In this document: piece after piece, positions 47,085-63,367 of the stretch
How the letters are laid out: every line of letters starts with the position of its first letter
How positions within the stretch are numbered: the stretch's first letter is position 1
Assembly: GCA_946800325.1 (NCBI GenBank)
Contig: OX326958.1
Span: 28,498,914 to 28,562,913, forward strand
Direction: 5' to 3'
From: Luzula sylvatica
Lineage: Eukaryota; Streptophyta; Magnoliopsida; Poales; Juncaceae
DNA length: 64,000 nucleotides
Made by a program: the position numbers and the translations under genes
The notes under the pieces: model-generated
Database searches by the model: none
Seen by the model: only the letters and a program-made list of their open reading frames with translations
Told to the model about the DNA's origin: nothing

Positions 47085-47964
47085 GACCATAGAGTTGACC
47101 CTGCCTTTTTTTATTGTCCAAAATTATGGTAAAAAATGATGTATCATATGGTTGACTATAATGGGGAACTTCATTAATTTTAATAATCCATATAATGGTC
47201 GACCATAACCATAGAGTTTGACCTTATCTTAAATACCATTAATTGATAAACATATTTGAGACATTATCTTAAATGCCCATTAATTAATAATTACTCAAAA
47301 TATTCTTGAAAAAAATGTATCATAAGAAAAATGATGTATCATAAAACTCCTCATCTTAGAAATATCAATTATAACTCAGCATACAAATATTCTAGACCGG
47401 AATATATAGTGCACCGAAGTTTCCAAAATAATATTCCATAAGTATTATCAAAGTAATTTATATTTTGATGCATCCGAGATGTGTATCCGTAAATATTAGA
47501 TATTAAATATTAAAATAATTGAATACTCTACGAGATGTATCCGAGCCAAATCACACCCATCTCCAAATAAAATACACGTATCCCCAGGATTCTTCAACAT
47601 GTTAGAACTATCCGCACGACATAGCTGGATATATCAAATGAAATTATAGTCAAACGAATTTAGAAAATGAAAACCTATTTTTTTTTATAAACTGAATTTG
47701 GAATCAACATTTTCCTGAATTTTGCAGTTAAACAAAGGAATGCAATATTCTTTATTTTTTAAGTTACAAATGCAATAGTTTAGTTCGGTACAATATTTCT
47801 CATTGCAAACAATTCAAAAGAACTCTTCAATTTAGCAATCTTATTCATAGACAACAATACAACAGAGTTTCATGAATATCACATTATTACACCACAATAC
47901 ATTACAATGGTGTGTATAATACAACAATAACAATAAATTACATTAACATAACACTTTCATGATT
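47085..47964. other. Intergenic DNA with a diverged family-B MITE fragment
   Basis: Positions 47270-47352 resemble the right half of the MITE at 23500-23741 (ATTAATAATTACTCAAAATA, then TGTATCATAAG and CATAAAACTCCTC). Degenerate GGTTGACTATAATGG / GGTCGACCATAACC words nearby may be its other arm. The final part is 3' flank of the aldo/keto reductase gene. Confidence 0.5.
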
Positions 47965-52528
<4,564 letters not shown>

Positions 52529-53856
52529 TGTCGCGAGCTTTGGAGATTCGCAAGCAAAACTGCAAAGGTTGATGAAAAAAGAAAAAACTCGCGCTTTCCT
52601 CGTTGACTCGGTACAGTGCCAGTGGAGAGGGTTGAGAGAGCACTGAGAGGTGATTGTGCTTCCACGATTTGGGCTTGTGTGGCCTGTGGGCTGTGGGTAG
52701 TTCTTCTCAATCTTGCTATGTAAAAGGAAATTTTTTTTTAGATGCAGCGTTTCCAAAAGCCCAATTTGTAAGAATAGCATCAACTTTTCCTCAAATTGCA
52801 AAAGTAGCTTTGTCGTCGGACCTCCTAGCAAAAAAATAATGATATTTCGTCAGAGTCTTGAAAGTGTTTAGTCATGATTTTTGTTCGTTAATCTGAAATT
52901 TTTTAATTAACCCACTTTCGCCAAGCCATCAGGCGAAAGAGGAAAATTATTTTTTATAATCGTTTTCATTTTAAAGTAGCAAAAAAAAATTATGCATTTT
53001 CGCCAGTCCTGTTGGCGAAACAGCAAGTAGCAACACTTGTTCAGAAACTTTTCTATAAAATTTTAGGGACCTATATGTAAATATGTCATAACTTTTTAGT
53101 CGTAGGTCCAAATTGAATTATGTTTGTTTTGTTAGATTTGTTATTGTGTGTTTAATGATTGCGTGAAATTGGACAGGTTTATCTTGAATTTTCAATCTGC
53201 TTATTTTTTCAATTAATTATAGATTTATGTGAAAAATAACATTACGAGCTTTTTTGTGATGTTTAAAATTGTATAAAAAATATTTATGTATGATTTACCT
53301 GTTTGTACTTCTTTATCATGTTTGCAAATTTGTCTGTTTAATATAGAAAAATAATTTTTTTAGGATAATTAGGTTAAATTTCTATGAAAATTCTTCACTA
53401 CGGCAAGCTATAGTATTTTCTAAAATTATTTCTTATTTTTTATTTTCTTGTCAATTTGTCTTTATCCGATTAGTTATTTTTCTAAAATTATAATTAATTA
53501 AATATCGACACTACAGCAAGCTATAGTATTTTCGAGGTATAAAACACAACAATGTAATTAAAAATTGCTAAAATAGTGTTTCGGGAGCTACGAACACTAT
53601 TGGACGCAAATAACGGGTTTTGCGGCTAAAATAGCGGTCCAATCCAGCAGGTTACAATTTACTATTAAAATCCATCCCGATCCATTTTCTAACTGTAATT
53701 TTCCCGGAACTGGCTCGTGTCATACGACATGAATCTGATCCGGATCAGACCGTGATACAACCCCTTTTTCAAATCAACATGTTTTTACTCAATAGTTTGA
53801 AGATTAAATGTTTTGGTGTTTATTTAAAATTTATGTGATTCTTTTGGTGTTCATTT
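52529..53856. other. 5' flank of the reductase gene and intergenic DNA
   Basis: Two short hairpins, TTTCGCC...GGCGAAA, lie at 52916-52938 and 52998-53020. A 25-bp word starting CACTACGGCAAGCTATAG is repeated at 53396-53420 and 53509-53533 with one mismatch. These may be ends of small unclassified elements. No gene is seen. Confidence 0.5.
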
Positions 53857-53872
53857 TGGAATTTTATGTTTT

Positions 53873-54008
53873 TTTTTTTTATAATAAATGGAGAAGGCTC
53901 ATATATTCTCCATCCATTGATATCAATGGGGATCGAACCCACAACCTCTCACAACACATGGCTTTTAGTGCCTCACACTCAACCAACTAGGTTATGGGCC
54001 CATTGACA
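53873..54008 (-). mobile_element. tRNA-derived SINE, copy 1
   Basis: On the minus strand the A box reads AACCTAGTTGG and the B box GGTTCGATCCC, followed by CCATTGATATCAATGGATGG, CCTTCTCCATTTATTAT and an A-tract. A perfect 16-bp duplication TGGAATTTTATGTTTT flanks it at 53857-53872 and 54009-54024. The A and B boxes form an internal RNA polymerase III promoter. A functional tRNA is ruled out because no cloverleaf forms and the insertion has a tail and duplication. Confidence 0.92.
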
Positions 54009-54024
54009 TGGAATTTTATGTTTT

Positions 54025-54470
54025 AATTATTAGCAATGTGCATTTGCGATAATGGTATGTTTAATCATGGACACTTAAACACCTATAGTACATATGTATA
54101 TTTTATTTTTAATGTTTGTTTTATTTTGAACTTGTGTGGAAAATGACAATATTGAACATGTATAGCATCTGTAAGAGATATTATATTAATTACATAAATT
54201 TTTATTTCATATCATTAGTGTTTGTCTGCTAATGTTTTTGTAGCTTCTTTCACAATCCAACTTCAATGGTATCTTGTACAGGTTGCCAAAAAGAGAAAAA
54301 TGGAGAAGCAATAAGATTTTTTTTCAGAACTATGTAATTAGTATTCTCATGCTGACTTATTTTAATGTTCATTGAACATGGCTATGATAAGCTAACATGG
54401 GGCAGTCAAATAGTTATAATAGCCATGCTGACCTGTGGCAGTCAAATAGTTATTATAATATTAAGATCCA
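54025..54470. other. Intergenic DNA with copies of a CAGTCAAATAGTTAT repeat
   Basis: From about 54360 two local copies of GGCAGTCAAATAGTTATAAT occur. Related copies follow at about 55012-55107 and 55505-55610. The later insertions at 54482 and 55120 lie among these copies. Confidence 0.6.
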
Positions 54471-54481
54471 AATTCTTACTT

Positions 54482-54983
54482 ATTTCACCCCAATCATAGC
54501 ATTGCCATACTCGGCGCGCACATGCTTCTTATTGGATGAGGGTAGCACACAATCGTTGCGGAATGATCTTGATGCACCGGTATTTCTAATCGCCATTGAC
54601 GATAATCAAGCTCCACCACTTCAATTCATCCGCGAAGCCATCAACGAATGTTTGACCCGTAGAATCAAGATGATTACGAGCGTTTCCTACACAAAACTTG
54701 ATCAACAATTTTTTTCTCGATTCACAATTATTAACCCGTTGAAGTCTTCAAGAAGCCGAGGTTTAAACATTGTCTATCGATGTCATATCTATGAAGACAA
54801 TTGTGAAGAAAATTTTATTTCGAGAAATTTTTTGTATTCGAGTTTATGTAATAGGTTAGAGAATTAATTATTATAGGCTTAAAGGGTTTAAGGCCGTCTA
54901 ATTTTCTCGAAATGTAGTTTTGTACGAAATTTTTATATAATGTGTCAATGTATATATGTCTAAGGACTTTTTTGCAAAAAAAA
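54482..54983 (+). pseudogene. Polyadenylated retrocopy of an unidentified transcript
   Basis: 502 bp ending in about nine A, flanked by AATTCTTACTT at 54471-54481 and 54984-54994. It carries an open frame entering from its 5' edge to a TAA at about 54867, about 128 codons (including VFLIAIDDNQAPPLQFIREA and SSRSRGLNIVYRCHIYEDN), then a 3'-UTR-like stretch. I do not recognise the protein; it is not a reverse transcriptase. Upstream codons reaching an ATG at 54397 belong to flanking DNA. Likely a 5'-truncated copy made by LINE machinery. Alternatives are an unusual LINE tail or a non-autonomous retroposon. Confidence 0.7.
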
Positions 54984-55119
54984 AATTCTTACTTTTTTTA
55001 ATTGGCTATGCTGACATATGACAGTCATATAGTTATAATATTAAGATCCAAATTAAACCCCAATTCATTGTAAAAAAAACCAAAATCCAAATTGAACCCA
55101 AATTACTTATTTTAAAGTT

Positions 55120-55494
55120 TTCTTTTTTTTTTGAAAATAAGAAGCGAAGTTTCTTTTCGATATATTAAAACAAATTTAATACAACGTTTTAATTTTACAT
55201 GATAATGTAAAAAGAAACAAATAAATGGCCTATGGAGAACCAACTCTATTAAGGACAAATTCTACAAGTAAGGAGATTTAAAGGAGAAGAAAAGAAGAGA
55301 AACTAGAAATGACGAGCGGAATTTGGATCCCGACTAGCAATAAAGTTTTCATGTCTTTGTCTCGTAGGTGACTTTCGCTATTGTGAAGGATGTCGGAAAG
55401 TTCTTTTGGTTAAAGATCCATCGTTTCGCTCTTTCCAAATGGTCCACAGTGTGGCCACGAAGTAGGTATTGATTTCGTTCTTTTTTTTCCTTTG
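55120..55494 (-). mobile_element. 5'-truncated LINE, 375 bp
   Basis: The T-tract at its left end is the complement of a poly(A) tail. It is flanked by a perfect 12-bp duplication TATTTTAAAGTT at 55108-55119 and 55495-55506. On the minus strand the frame reads FVATLWTIWKERND, the C-terminal tail typical of plant LINE ORF2, before a frame break. The last bases before the tail can pair as GAAAAGAA...TTATTTTC. Confidence 0.85.
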
Positions 55495-55506
55495 TATTTT
55501 AAAGTT

Positions 55507-57360
55507 CATTGAACATGGCTATGCTCGCAGCCAAATAGTTATAATATTAAGACCCAAATTGAATCCCAATTCATTATAAAAAAGACCGAGACCCAAATTG
55601 AACCCAAACTAATCCGTATCTGAAAAATCACCATACACCTTGATTGAACCCAAACGAATCTGCATCCGAAAAATAGACGTATACAAATAAAAATATCTGT
55701 ATCCGAACGGATATCGGATACAAAATGAATATTTTTTCCCGGATACGAAAACGATAAACGATTTTGTTCCCTGATATTGATAATATCCATATCCGGATAC
55801 CTATACATATTCGGATATCCGGATACAAATATCAAAATCATATATGTACCATTATATATTTTTGGTTTTGTTTAATTTGTTGTTATTTTGTTTTTGATTT
55901 TTTTATGATTGTTTTTATTAATGATAATTGAATATTTCAAATTAAAAAAATATTTACTATATTCGATGATTGACATGTAATTTGATTATACATTTATAAT
56001 ATTTCTAATTTTTTAAAGTATTATTTATGATAAAATTTAATATTTGCAATTAGACTTGTATTTCTTTTAGATGGACAATTTTTTTAGTAAATGATATAAT
56101 TATGATATAATAACTATTTGATTATCCGAAATTAATTCGTATTCGATAAAATCTCAACCGTATTCGTATAATATTTGAACAGTATCCGGATATCAACACG
56201 GTTTGACCATTATCCGTCTGTATGCGGACAGTTTAAACCCTACCATTATACACACATGGACATGTATATAGCTAAAAGGTATATATTGTACATCTACAAA
56301 AATATTTTTAGAAGGTATAAGCCAGACATTATCGTATTTCAAAACGATATATCAAATATGTAAATAACATAACACATAATCGATAATTTATATTCTACAT
56401 ATAAAAATGTATATTTTAGAATGCTAACCAAAAAAATGTATCATGCTCCAAAAATATATGATGTAGATAAAACATTGACATAAAAATGGGACGAAAAAAT
56501 ACATTTTTTTAAACGATATCAAAGAAAAAATGCGCTGAAGCGGAGCTAGGATGACTCTTATTTATAATAAACTTTGCTCTTTGGTTAATACAACTATATA
56601 TAACTTTATAAATTAGGTCAGTTAGTAAGTTAAAATTTACGTTTATATTGTACATAATCATATTTGATAATGAGATTAATGTTTCAATGATATCATAGGG
56701 TTTCAACAAAACAAATTAGTATCCCTGATCTTAAAAGATGGGTATTTATAAATCTTAAAAAAATTATGCAAAACAACTAATTATAATTAAAAATAAGGGC
56801 AATTCTATTAATATCAAATTTAGTGTGTTAATATCAAAATTCTCCTCCTGAAATTCTACTAATATCAAATTAATACATACTTGACGAATTTTGTTAACCT
56901 TAACAGAAACTAGGTTGATTTACCCTTGATTACTCTTTATACTGATATCATTTCTCTTTTTGAGTTGGCTTAAACCTTTCTTATTTGCCGATTGAAATCT
57001 CTGTGTTTATCTCCCCCGCTCGTTTGCTAGGTTTGATCGAGCTCTCTTTCATCCTCATGCACACTCAGCTTGATCCTGCTCTTTTTCTGCCTCACGCTCA
57101 CTCAGCTTGATCTGGACTCTGAAGATCTTTCTCTCGCAGACCTCGTCACGGATCTGGAGACCTTTCTCTCGTCCTCTCGGAGGTGTACTCAGTGAGTTGT
57201 CAGTCACAACGTTGATTTCAGCTCATTCTCCTGTTGATAGTAACAAGTTCTAACAAGACAATTTAATTAGAAATTAGTTTAAAACATGAGGATAGTTGAA
57301 AATTTTGTAGGGGATTGAAATAGATACAATGAATTTTTATTGACTTGAAAAAACTCCATA
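55507..57360. other. Repeat-rich intergenic DNA with hAT-like CGGATA remnants
   Basis: From about 55640 to 56240 there are GTATCCGGATA and CGGATATCGGATAC words in both orientations, ending near 56240 with GACAGTTTAAACCCTA, reminiscent of other hAT-like shells here; ends are not resolved. At 57010-57200 a GC-richer patch holds a 39-bp near-duplicate built on CACTCAGCTTGATC and could be an old exon fragment. I cannot assign it. Confidence 0.45.
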
Positions 57361-57369
57361 AATGAACTT

Positions 57370-58319
57370 GAGAAAAGTCTAAATTTTGGTCCATCAACTA
57401 TTGAGTTGGTGCATTTTTTTGTCTCTCAACTTTTACATAGTTCATTTTTAATCTTTGAACTATTATGTTAGCTCATATATAATCATTTCATCTGTTAAAT
57501 ATTTATGCGTCCGTTAACTTGACACATAATGACACGTTTTATATTCTACAACATAAGCAATAATGTGATATTTAAAAAATATATATTGATATTTTTATAA
57601 AAAACAGATTTATATTTTGTTGTCATAAATTCTAGTATTTAATAATACAACTACCCAATTTTTAACAAGTTCCGTGATTTAAATTATTCAAATATATTAA
57701 TTCTAATAATGTAAAAAGTGACGTGGCACATGTTCTGTCACATAATCAATTATATGATATTTTAAGAATGATTGTGTTTTAGAATACGTATTTATATTAT
57801 TGAGTATTAGAGTTTATGAAAATAAAATATGATTTTTTTAAGAATATCAAAAATATATTTTCAATGTCACGTCATTGCTTATGTGGTAGAATGCACGATA
57901 TGTCATTGCTTATGTGTCGAGTTAACGGACACATAATCACTTAACGGATGGAAGGAATATGTATGAACCAACATAATAGTTCATGGGGTTAAAAATAAGA
58001 GTAGTGATGCACCTCCCCCTTAGCCTCCCCTCACATCTTTGATGTGTCATCACATGATTTAACACACCTTAAAATTTAACATCTTGATTCATGATTTAAC
58101 ATCTTAATTTATGGTTTAACATCTTAATTCATGGTTTTACATCAAGATGTTAAATCATGAATCAAGATGTTAAATTTTAAGGTGTTAAATCTTGTGATGA
58201 CACATCAAGAATGTGGGAGGAGGCTAAGGAGGAGGTGCAACATTCTCCTAAAAATAAATCATGCAAAAGTTGAGGGATCAAAAATGTACCAACTCAATAG
58301 TTAATGACAAATTTTTCTC
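57370..58319. mobile_element. Mutator-like MITE with nested MITE
   Basis: The inverted ends start GAGAAAAGTCTAAATTTTGG (left) and GAGAAAAATTTGTCATTAAC (right, other strand), sharing CAACTATTGAGTTGGT and TCTCAACTTTT. The flanking 9-bp duplication AATGAACTT / AATAAACTT differs at one base (57361-57369, 58320-58328). A second pair, GTTAACTTGACACAT / GTCGAGTTAACGGACACAT, lies inside. It is the same family as 49994-50792. Without the nested insertion it is about 690 bp. Confidence 0.85.
57999..58248. mobile_element. Near-perfect palindromic MITE, 250 bp, 9-bp target duplication
   Basis: Two arms of about 110 bp (shared words TGCACCTCC, TTAGCCTCC, GATGTGTCATCACA, TTAACATCTTGATTCATGAT) are inverted copies with a short centre of TTTAACATCTTAATT repeats. 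A perfect TAAAAATAA duplication flanks it at 57990-57998 and 58249-58257. A transcript through it would form a long hairpin. It sits within the right arm of the larger MITE. Confidence 0.9.
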
Positions 58320-58328
58320 AATAAACTT

Positions 58329-59274
58329 AAAACACGTGTCAATCAAGCTTTTTCATACGGTATTTATCAAAAACATTGAGTTGGGCCCACAAGAAATTGG
58401 CAATCAAAAATTTCTTTACTTTAAGACGTGAAACAATTTTCTGTTTCTAATTTTACTTCTTGTTTTGAGAGAGTGTGGCATCCTACATTTGACTTCTTGT
58501 TGTGAAGCAATTTTACTTCTTGTTAATGTATTCTAATTGTATTGCTAGATGTGTCAAAATGTTGTTTTGTAGAAGATTTCTTGTGTATCCTAATTTACAC
58601 AGGCTAAGATTATTGGTCACTTTTGTTTGTCATTCAGTTTGTTAACAATATTATAATAATTTTGTTGTTTATTTCATAATTATTGGTGGATAAGTCTCAG
58701 ACTTGGCAAGAATTGTTTGTGTTTATGTTGTCATTTAGAAATTTTCACTTTAATGAGATGCTAGATAACAAAATGAGAATGAAGATGAATTTAGAAAAAT
58801 TTTACTCTGTTTGTGTGGAGTAAGAAAAAAGAAAGAGGGGATGCTGATAGAGAGAAAGGAAGATCATATAAATATGCAAATAGTGATTTGATTAGATTTA
58901 ATAATTATAAAATAGGAATTGGATGACGTTAACAGTTGTTATATTTGATACTATTTTAACTTTAAATAGTTAGATTTGATAAGTTTTCAATTTTGAAAGG
59001 CTAGATTTAAAAGTTTTTTTTAGTTTTTAAAGGACCTATATGATATTAACAATTTTTAGAAAGGCAAGTTTGATATTTTTAACTTTTGGAAAGTATCTGA
59101 AATTACCCCTTAAAAATAAAAATAACAAAATAATATTTTCAAATAGAAAATTAGTAATTACTTTTTTTGTTGATCACGTGCCATGATATCCTCCAATATC
59201 TGAAATATTTCTTCCAAAAAAATTTGATAGCGAAGATCGCATGATCTACCTCAAAAGAAAGGAATGAAGAAGAT
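58329..59274. other. Intergenic AT-rich DNA
   Basis: No gene, RNA or clear element termini seen. Confidence 0.5.
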
Positions 59275-60200
59275 TGTCGCCGGTATAGGAAAATACAACT
59301 ATTTAAATGTATATGAAGGATTGTGTTAAAATGAGATTTGTATATATTAACATCAATTACTTCATGATAAACTTATATAAAACATGCAAATGAAGTTTGC
59401 ATGTGCTACTAGCCTACTACCATCCAATTCACACAAACGACCCTGCTAGCAAAACAACTGTGTGATGGCCCAAACTATGGTCCGTAAAAATAACTTGAAA
59501 AATCCCTGCTAGCAAAACAACTGTGTGAAAAAAAAGAGAAGAAGACACGCCGAGCCGGCGTGCCGGTACTGAATCAATGATTCGGAAGGTATAAAGACAA
59601 TCTCTTCCTTCCTATTTAATTTTTTACATTGATCCTTGTGTACAAATCCCATGATTTATTTTTTCGTTGTGTTTTATGGCGTGCGACCTAACATATAAAC
59701 ATATATATAATGTATTTAATTCATAAAATTGATGAGTATGTTGTACCCATTTTCTGTTTTTTTTATATTATTTAAGTTTGAAATTTATTATGGGTTTTTT
59801 TGGTTTGGACGGAATAATTTATTTATTTTATTATTATTACTTAAGACATTGTTTCCGGTTAATTTATTTACTAGCAATGTTGCATTTGAGTTTCGACATT
59901 TTATTTAGGAGCATTGGAATAATTACTTAGGATATTAAATGAAATAGTTGAAGCTATTTAAATGCATACGAAGGATTGTTAAAATGAGATTTGTACGTAT
60001 ATATCATCATCAATTACTTCGTGATGAACTTTACTTATATAAGACTTGCAAATTAAAATTTGCACGTCCTACCTACAATTCAATTCACACAAAATCGCCC
60101 CATTATTTTGTTTGCTGGCAAAAACAACAGTGTTAAAACCCCTGAGGATAGTTTCTCTCAGAATATTGTCCGTAAAAATAATTTGAAAACCCCCAAAATC
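59275..60200. repeat. Diverged direct duplication of about 230 bp
   Basis: 59290-59510 and 59945-60195 share AAGGATTGT.TTAAAATGAGA, ATCAATTACTTC.TGAT, CAATTCACACAAA, GCAAAACAAC and GTCCGTAAAAATAA in the same order, with many substitutions and small indels. Within the first copy CCCTGCTAGCAAAACAACTG occurs twice. The origin is unknown. Confidence 0.7.
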
Positions 60201-60619
60201 CATATAGCATTACATGTGATACGCATGCAGCGCCGGACCGTCATTTTTAGAGGCCTTCGAGTATAGTTTGCAACTTTCTTTCTCATAATTGTGATAGGGT
60301 TTCGGCATTTAGCTCGTGAGTGGTGATTGTGCAAATAGTTACAATTTTCTTTCTCATAATTGATATATGTTATTTTACATCGTTCTTGTAAGTTGTTTTA
60401 TATAGTTCTTATTAATTGCTATAGGTTGTTTTATTTGGTTTTTATAAGTTGCTCCAGTTCAGTGATGAATCTTGAGTGAAATTAAATACTATAATAGATC
60501 ATTATATATCGGTAAAATATATTGTGCTCCTCCTCCAACTCATCAAAACATTCTTGATGGGATGGACAAGGAGGTTAGTTGGGTGGACTAACATTCTGAT
60601 TAAGAATTAATTGACACGT

Positions 60620-60623
<4 letters not shown>

Positions 60624-60685
<62 letters not shown>
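60624..60685. repeat. (TA)n microsatellite
   Basis: About 31 TA units, immediately left of a family-A MITE. Confidence 0.95.
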
Positions 60686-60688
<3 letters not shown>

Positions 60689-60920
60689 GGAGGCTAACTA
60701 CTTAATTAAGTATCAAAAAAATGATATTTAATATTTGTTAACAATTGGATTTGCATTGTGATTTGTATTTTTTTCATGATGATCATGAAAAAAAACATTA
60801 AGGCTTTTTAAGTATCAAATTTTGTGCACATTATTAAATGCACAAATCTCAATGTAAATTCAATGATTAAAAAATATTAAGTACCAAATTTTTGGTACTT
60901 AATTAAGTAGGTTAGCCTCC

Positions 60921-60923
<3 letters not shown>
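60686..60923. mobile_element. MITE family A copy between two (TA)n tracts
   Basis: The left end is GAGGGAGGCTAACTACTTAA, the right end its inverse with GTACTTAATTAAGTAGGTTA and GCCTCCCTC. It is bounded left by (TA)31 and right by (CT)n(TA)n. An inner palindrome TTTCATGATGATCATGAAAA is present. It shares the GCACAAATCTCAA.T.AAAT segment with the copy at 24287. Confidence 0.85.
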
Positions 60924-61003
<80 letters not shown>

Positions 61004-61019
61004 TGTGTGTGTGTGTGTG
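60924..61019. repeat. Compound (CT)n(TA)n(GT)n microsatellite
   Basis: CT, then about 30 TA, then GT units, at the right edge of a family-A MITE. Confidence 0.95.
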
Positions 61020-61300
61020 TGTCCGGCTACGCCGCTTTTAATAGTACGAGGAGGCTGCTATTAATTTTTTAACCCTCGGATTTACAAATCAAGGTCATAT
61101 TTGATGATCAAGCATCCTACAAAGATGAAGACTTAACACCGTTAACTTTGTGTCAAATTAGGGAAAATATTAATGATATTAAATGATTAGTCAGCACTAA
61201 ATAATGAAACATGTATACTTGTAAATAATCGTCAGACTAAACAATCGCTTATGTGATTTGGTTATAAAATATTTATATACAATTATATACGTGATTCCAC

Positions 61301-61548
<248 letters not shown>

Positions 61549-61746
61549 GCTAAAAAGAATTCAAGAACCAAAATATACTATTAAAATTAGCAAAATATAC
61601 TATTAAATAATATATTATTTTATTCTTAATTTTAGCCATGTTAACATGTTGGATTCAGCAGTATATTATGTTCATTTAAATAGTATATTTTGCTAATTTC
61701 ATTAGTATATTTTGCCTGCGTGAATTTTTTTTGGATTCTCATTAGC
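61549..61746. mobile_element. MITE family C in (TA)n
   Basis: The left arm carries GCTAAAAAGAATTCAAGAAC then CAAAATATACTATTAAAATT; the right arm is the inverse (GCTAATGAGAATCC..., CAAAATATACTAATGAAATT). TA tracts flank both sides (after a GT run on the right). It is unrelated in sequence to families A and B. Confidence 0.75.
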
Positions 61747-61778
61747 AAACGTGTGTGTGTGTATATATATATATATAT

Positions 61779-61978
61779 GAGGACCTATTTAATTAAGTAC
61801 CAAAATTTTGGTACTTAATGATTTTAAATCATCGGATTTGTATTGAGACATGTACATTTAATGATGTGCACAAAATTTCATGATTATTATGAGAAAATAC
61901 AAATTTCAATGCAAATTAAATTGTTAAAAAATATTAAATATTGAAATTTTGATACTTAATTAAGTAGGTTATCCTCCA
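61779..61978. mobile_element. MITE family A copy, diverged
   Basis: The left end is GAGGACCTATTTAATTAAGT, the right end the inverse TACTTAATTAAGTAGGTTAT. TA tracts are on both sides. The central part (CATTTAATGATGTGCACAAA) matches the copy at 60686 in inverted order. Confidence 0.8.
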
Positions 61979-62030
61979 TCTGTATATATATATATATATA
62001 TATATATTTTATAACATCCCGATTAAGATT

Positions 62031-62050
62031 AGGGGGGGGGGGGGGGGGGA
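62031..62050. repeat. Poly(G) tract
   Basis: A run of about 19 G, rare in such AT-rich DNA. It could be error-prone in sequencing, so its length is uncertain. Confidence 0.7.
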
Positions 62051-62689
62051 GGCGGTCCTTTTCCTCAACAGATTCAGCACTGTGGCTGGTACAGGTAAGT
62101 CATATCATGAGGTACAATATTACAAAATCAAGCATCATATATAACCATCTATAACTTAGCTAGGGCATTTATTTAGTTAATAATAATTTTTGGGAGTTCC
62201 TTTGTAATGGGAGTCCCCACAAAAAGAACCAAGACCAAATAATATTCGATATTACATAGTTTTAATAGGCTTGCATTTATTGGAAGAGCATATACACGGG
62301 CCTATTTAATAACCAGGACAACACACTACACAGGCCACTTCAAATAATGACGTCCAAATGCGTGTGTATTTGTAGGCCTGGACATTCTGAATATTAAATA
62401 ATTAAAAAAATATATTAAATATATAACTATTTCATTATATTGTTGTAATTACTTTTCTAATTGCATATATATTGTATGCAGTATCTATTTCTGTGTGGTA
62501 AAATAAATAGGTAAATGAGATACTATCTTAATAAGAAAGCGATCATCTTTTTGTTTAAAACTTAAAAACTATATATAATATAGGTTATCTATTTAATCAT
62601 TTTTTTTTTGTTAAAGCTTTTGTTAGTTACATATACTTTGGTTCATAAGAAAGAAATATTATAGTGAATTTTTTTGGGAATAACATTCC
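62051..62689. other. Distal upstream region of the YUCCA gene
   Basis: AT-rich, with a single ACAG|GTAAGT splice-donor-like string near 62090 that has no partner I can find. No gene seen. Confidence 0.45.
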
Positions 62690-62826
62690 CATGCACACGC
62701 TTATAACACTTCCAAGTTTTCCACATGCATGCAGATACGATTAATTAAAGTCGATAAATCGAGTATCACACAAAAACCAAAGTTCATGCATGCACGCTCC
62801 TGCTTGCAAGTCATGCATGCATGCAT
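62690..62826. promoter_or_regulatory. Cluster of RY (CATGCA) motifs upstream of YUCCA
   Basis: CATGCA occurs at 62690-62695, as CATGCATGCA at 62724-62733 and 62785-62794, and as a run CATGCATGCATGCA at 62812-62825; one more lies at 63024-63029. RY motifs bind B3-domain factors of the LEC2/FUS3/ABI3 type. The cluster is 540-680 bp before the YUCCA start codon. Function is inferred from motif and position. Confidence 0.5.
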
Positions 62827-63254
62827 CAATGCTTGCATAGCTCAGTTAATACATACTCATATAATATAATGATATTAAATCTTGTAACAGTTAACTAACC
62901 AGAGAGGTGGCACTTAATAAATTGATGGTTTTACAAATTGAAAGCTTTCCTTTTTTGCACATTGTAATACAATCATACTTATACAGTTATAATTAACACT
63001 GTATTTATTGATCTCCATATATTCATGCAAATTAAAATAGCTATGTACTGTTTGCACATTGTCTCGATTATAAGTTGCCAGGGCCCCCTTTCAAATGATT
63101 TCATAACAAGTTCTCAGAATTAAAAGATAAGAACCTTTCTTCCTTTCTTTTAGAAACCCTAGAGAAAGTAACACTTTGGATCATAGATTAGTTCTCATTG
63201 TTGGTCTACACAAGTAGACCTCTTTTCATCTTGTTTCACAGATTATTCTCTTTT

Positions 63255-63305
63255 TCAATATACCAAGAGAGAGAGAGAGAGGAGAGGAGAGGAGAGGAGA
63301 GAGAG
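63255..63305. repeat. GA-rich tract in the YUCCA 5' region
   Basis: GAGAGAGAGAG followed by GAGGA units, about 65-110 bp before the start codon; probably 5' leader. Confidence 0.85.
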
Positions 63306-63367
63306 ACCCTACTTCTCACATAGCTTACGTACCTCAAAATCTAACGGTATACCACACATAATCTCCA

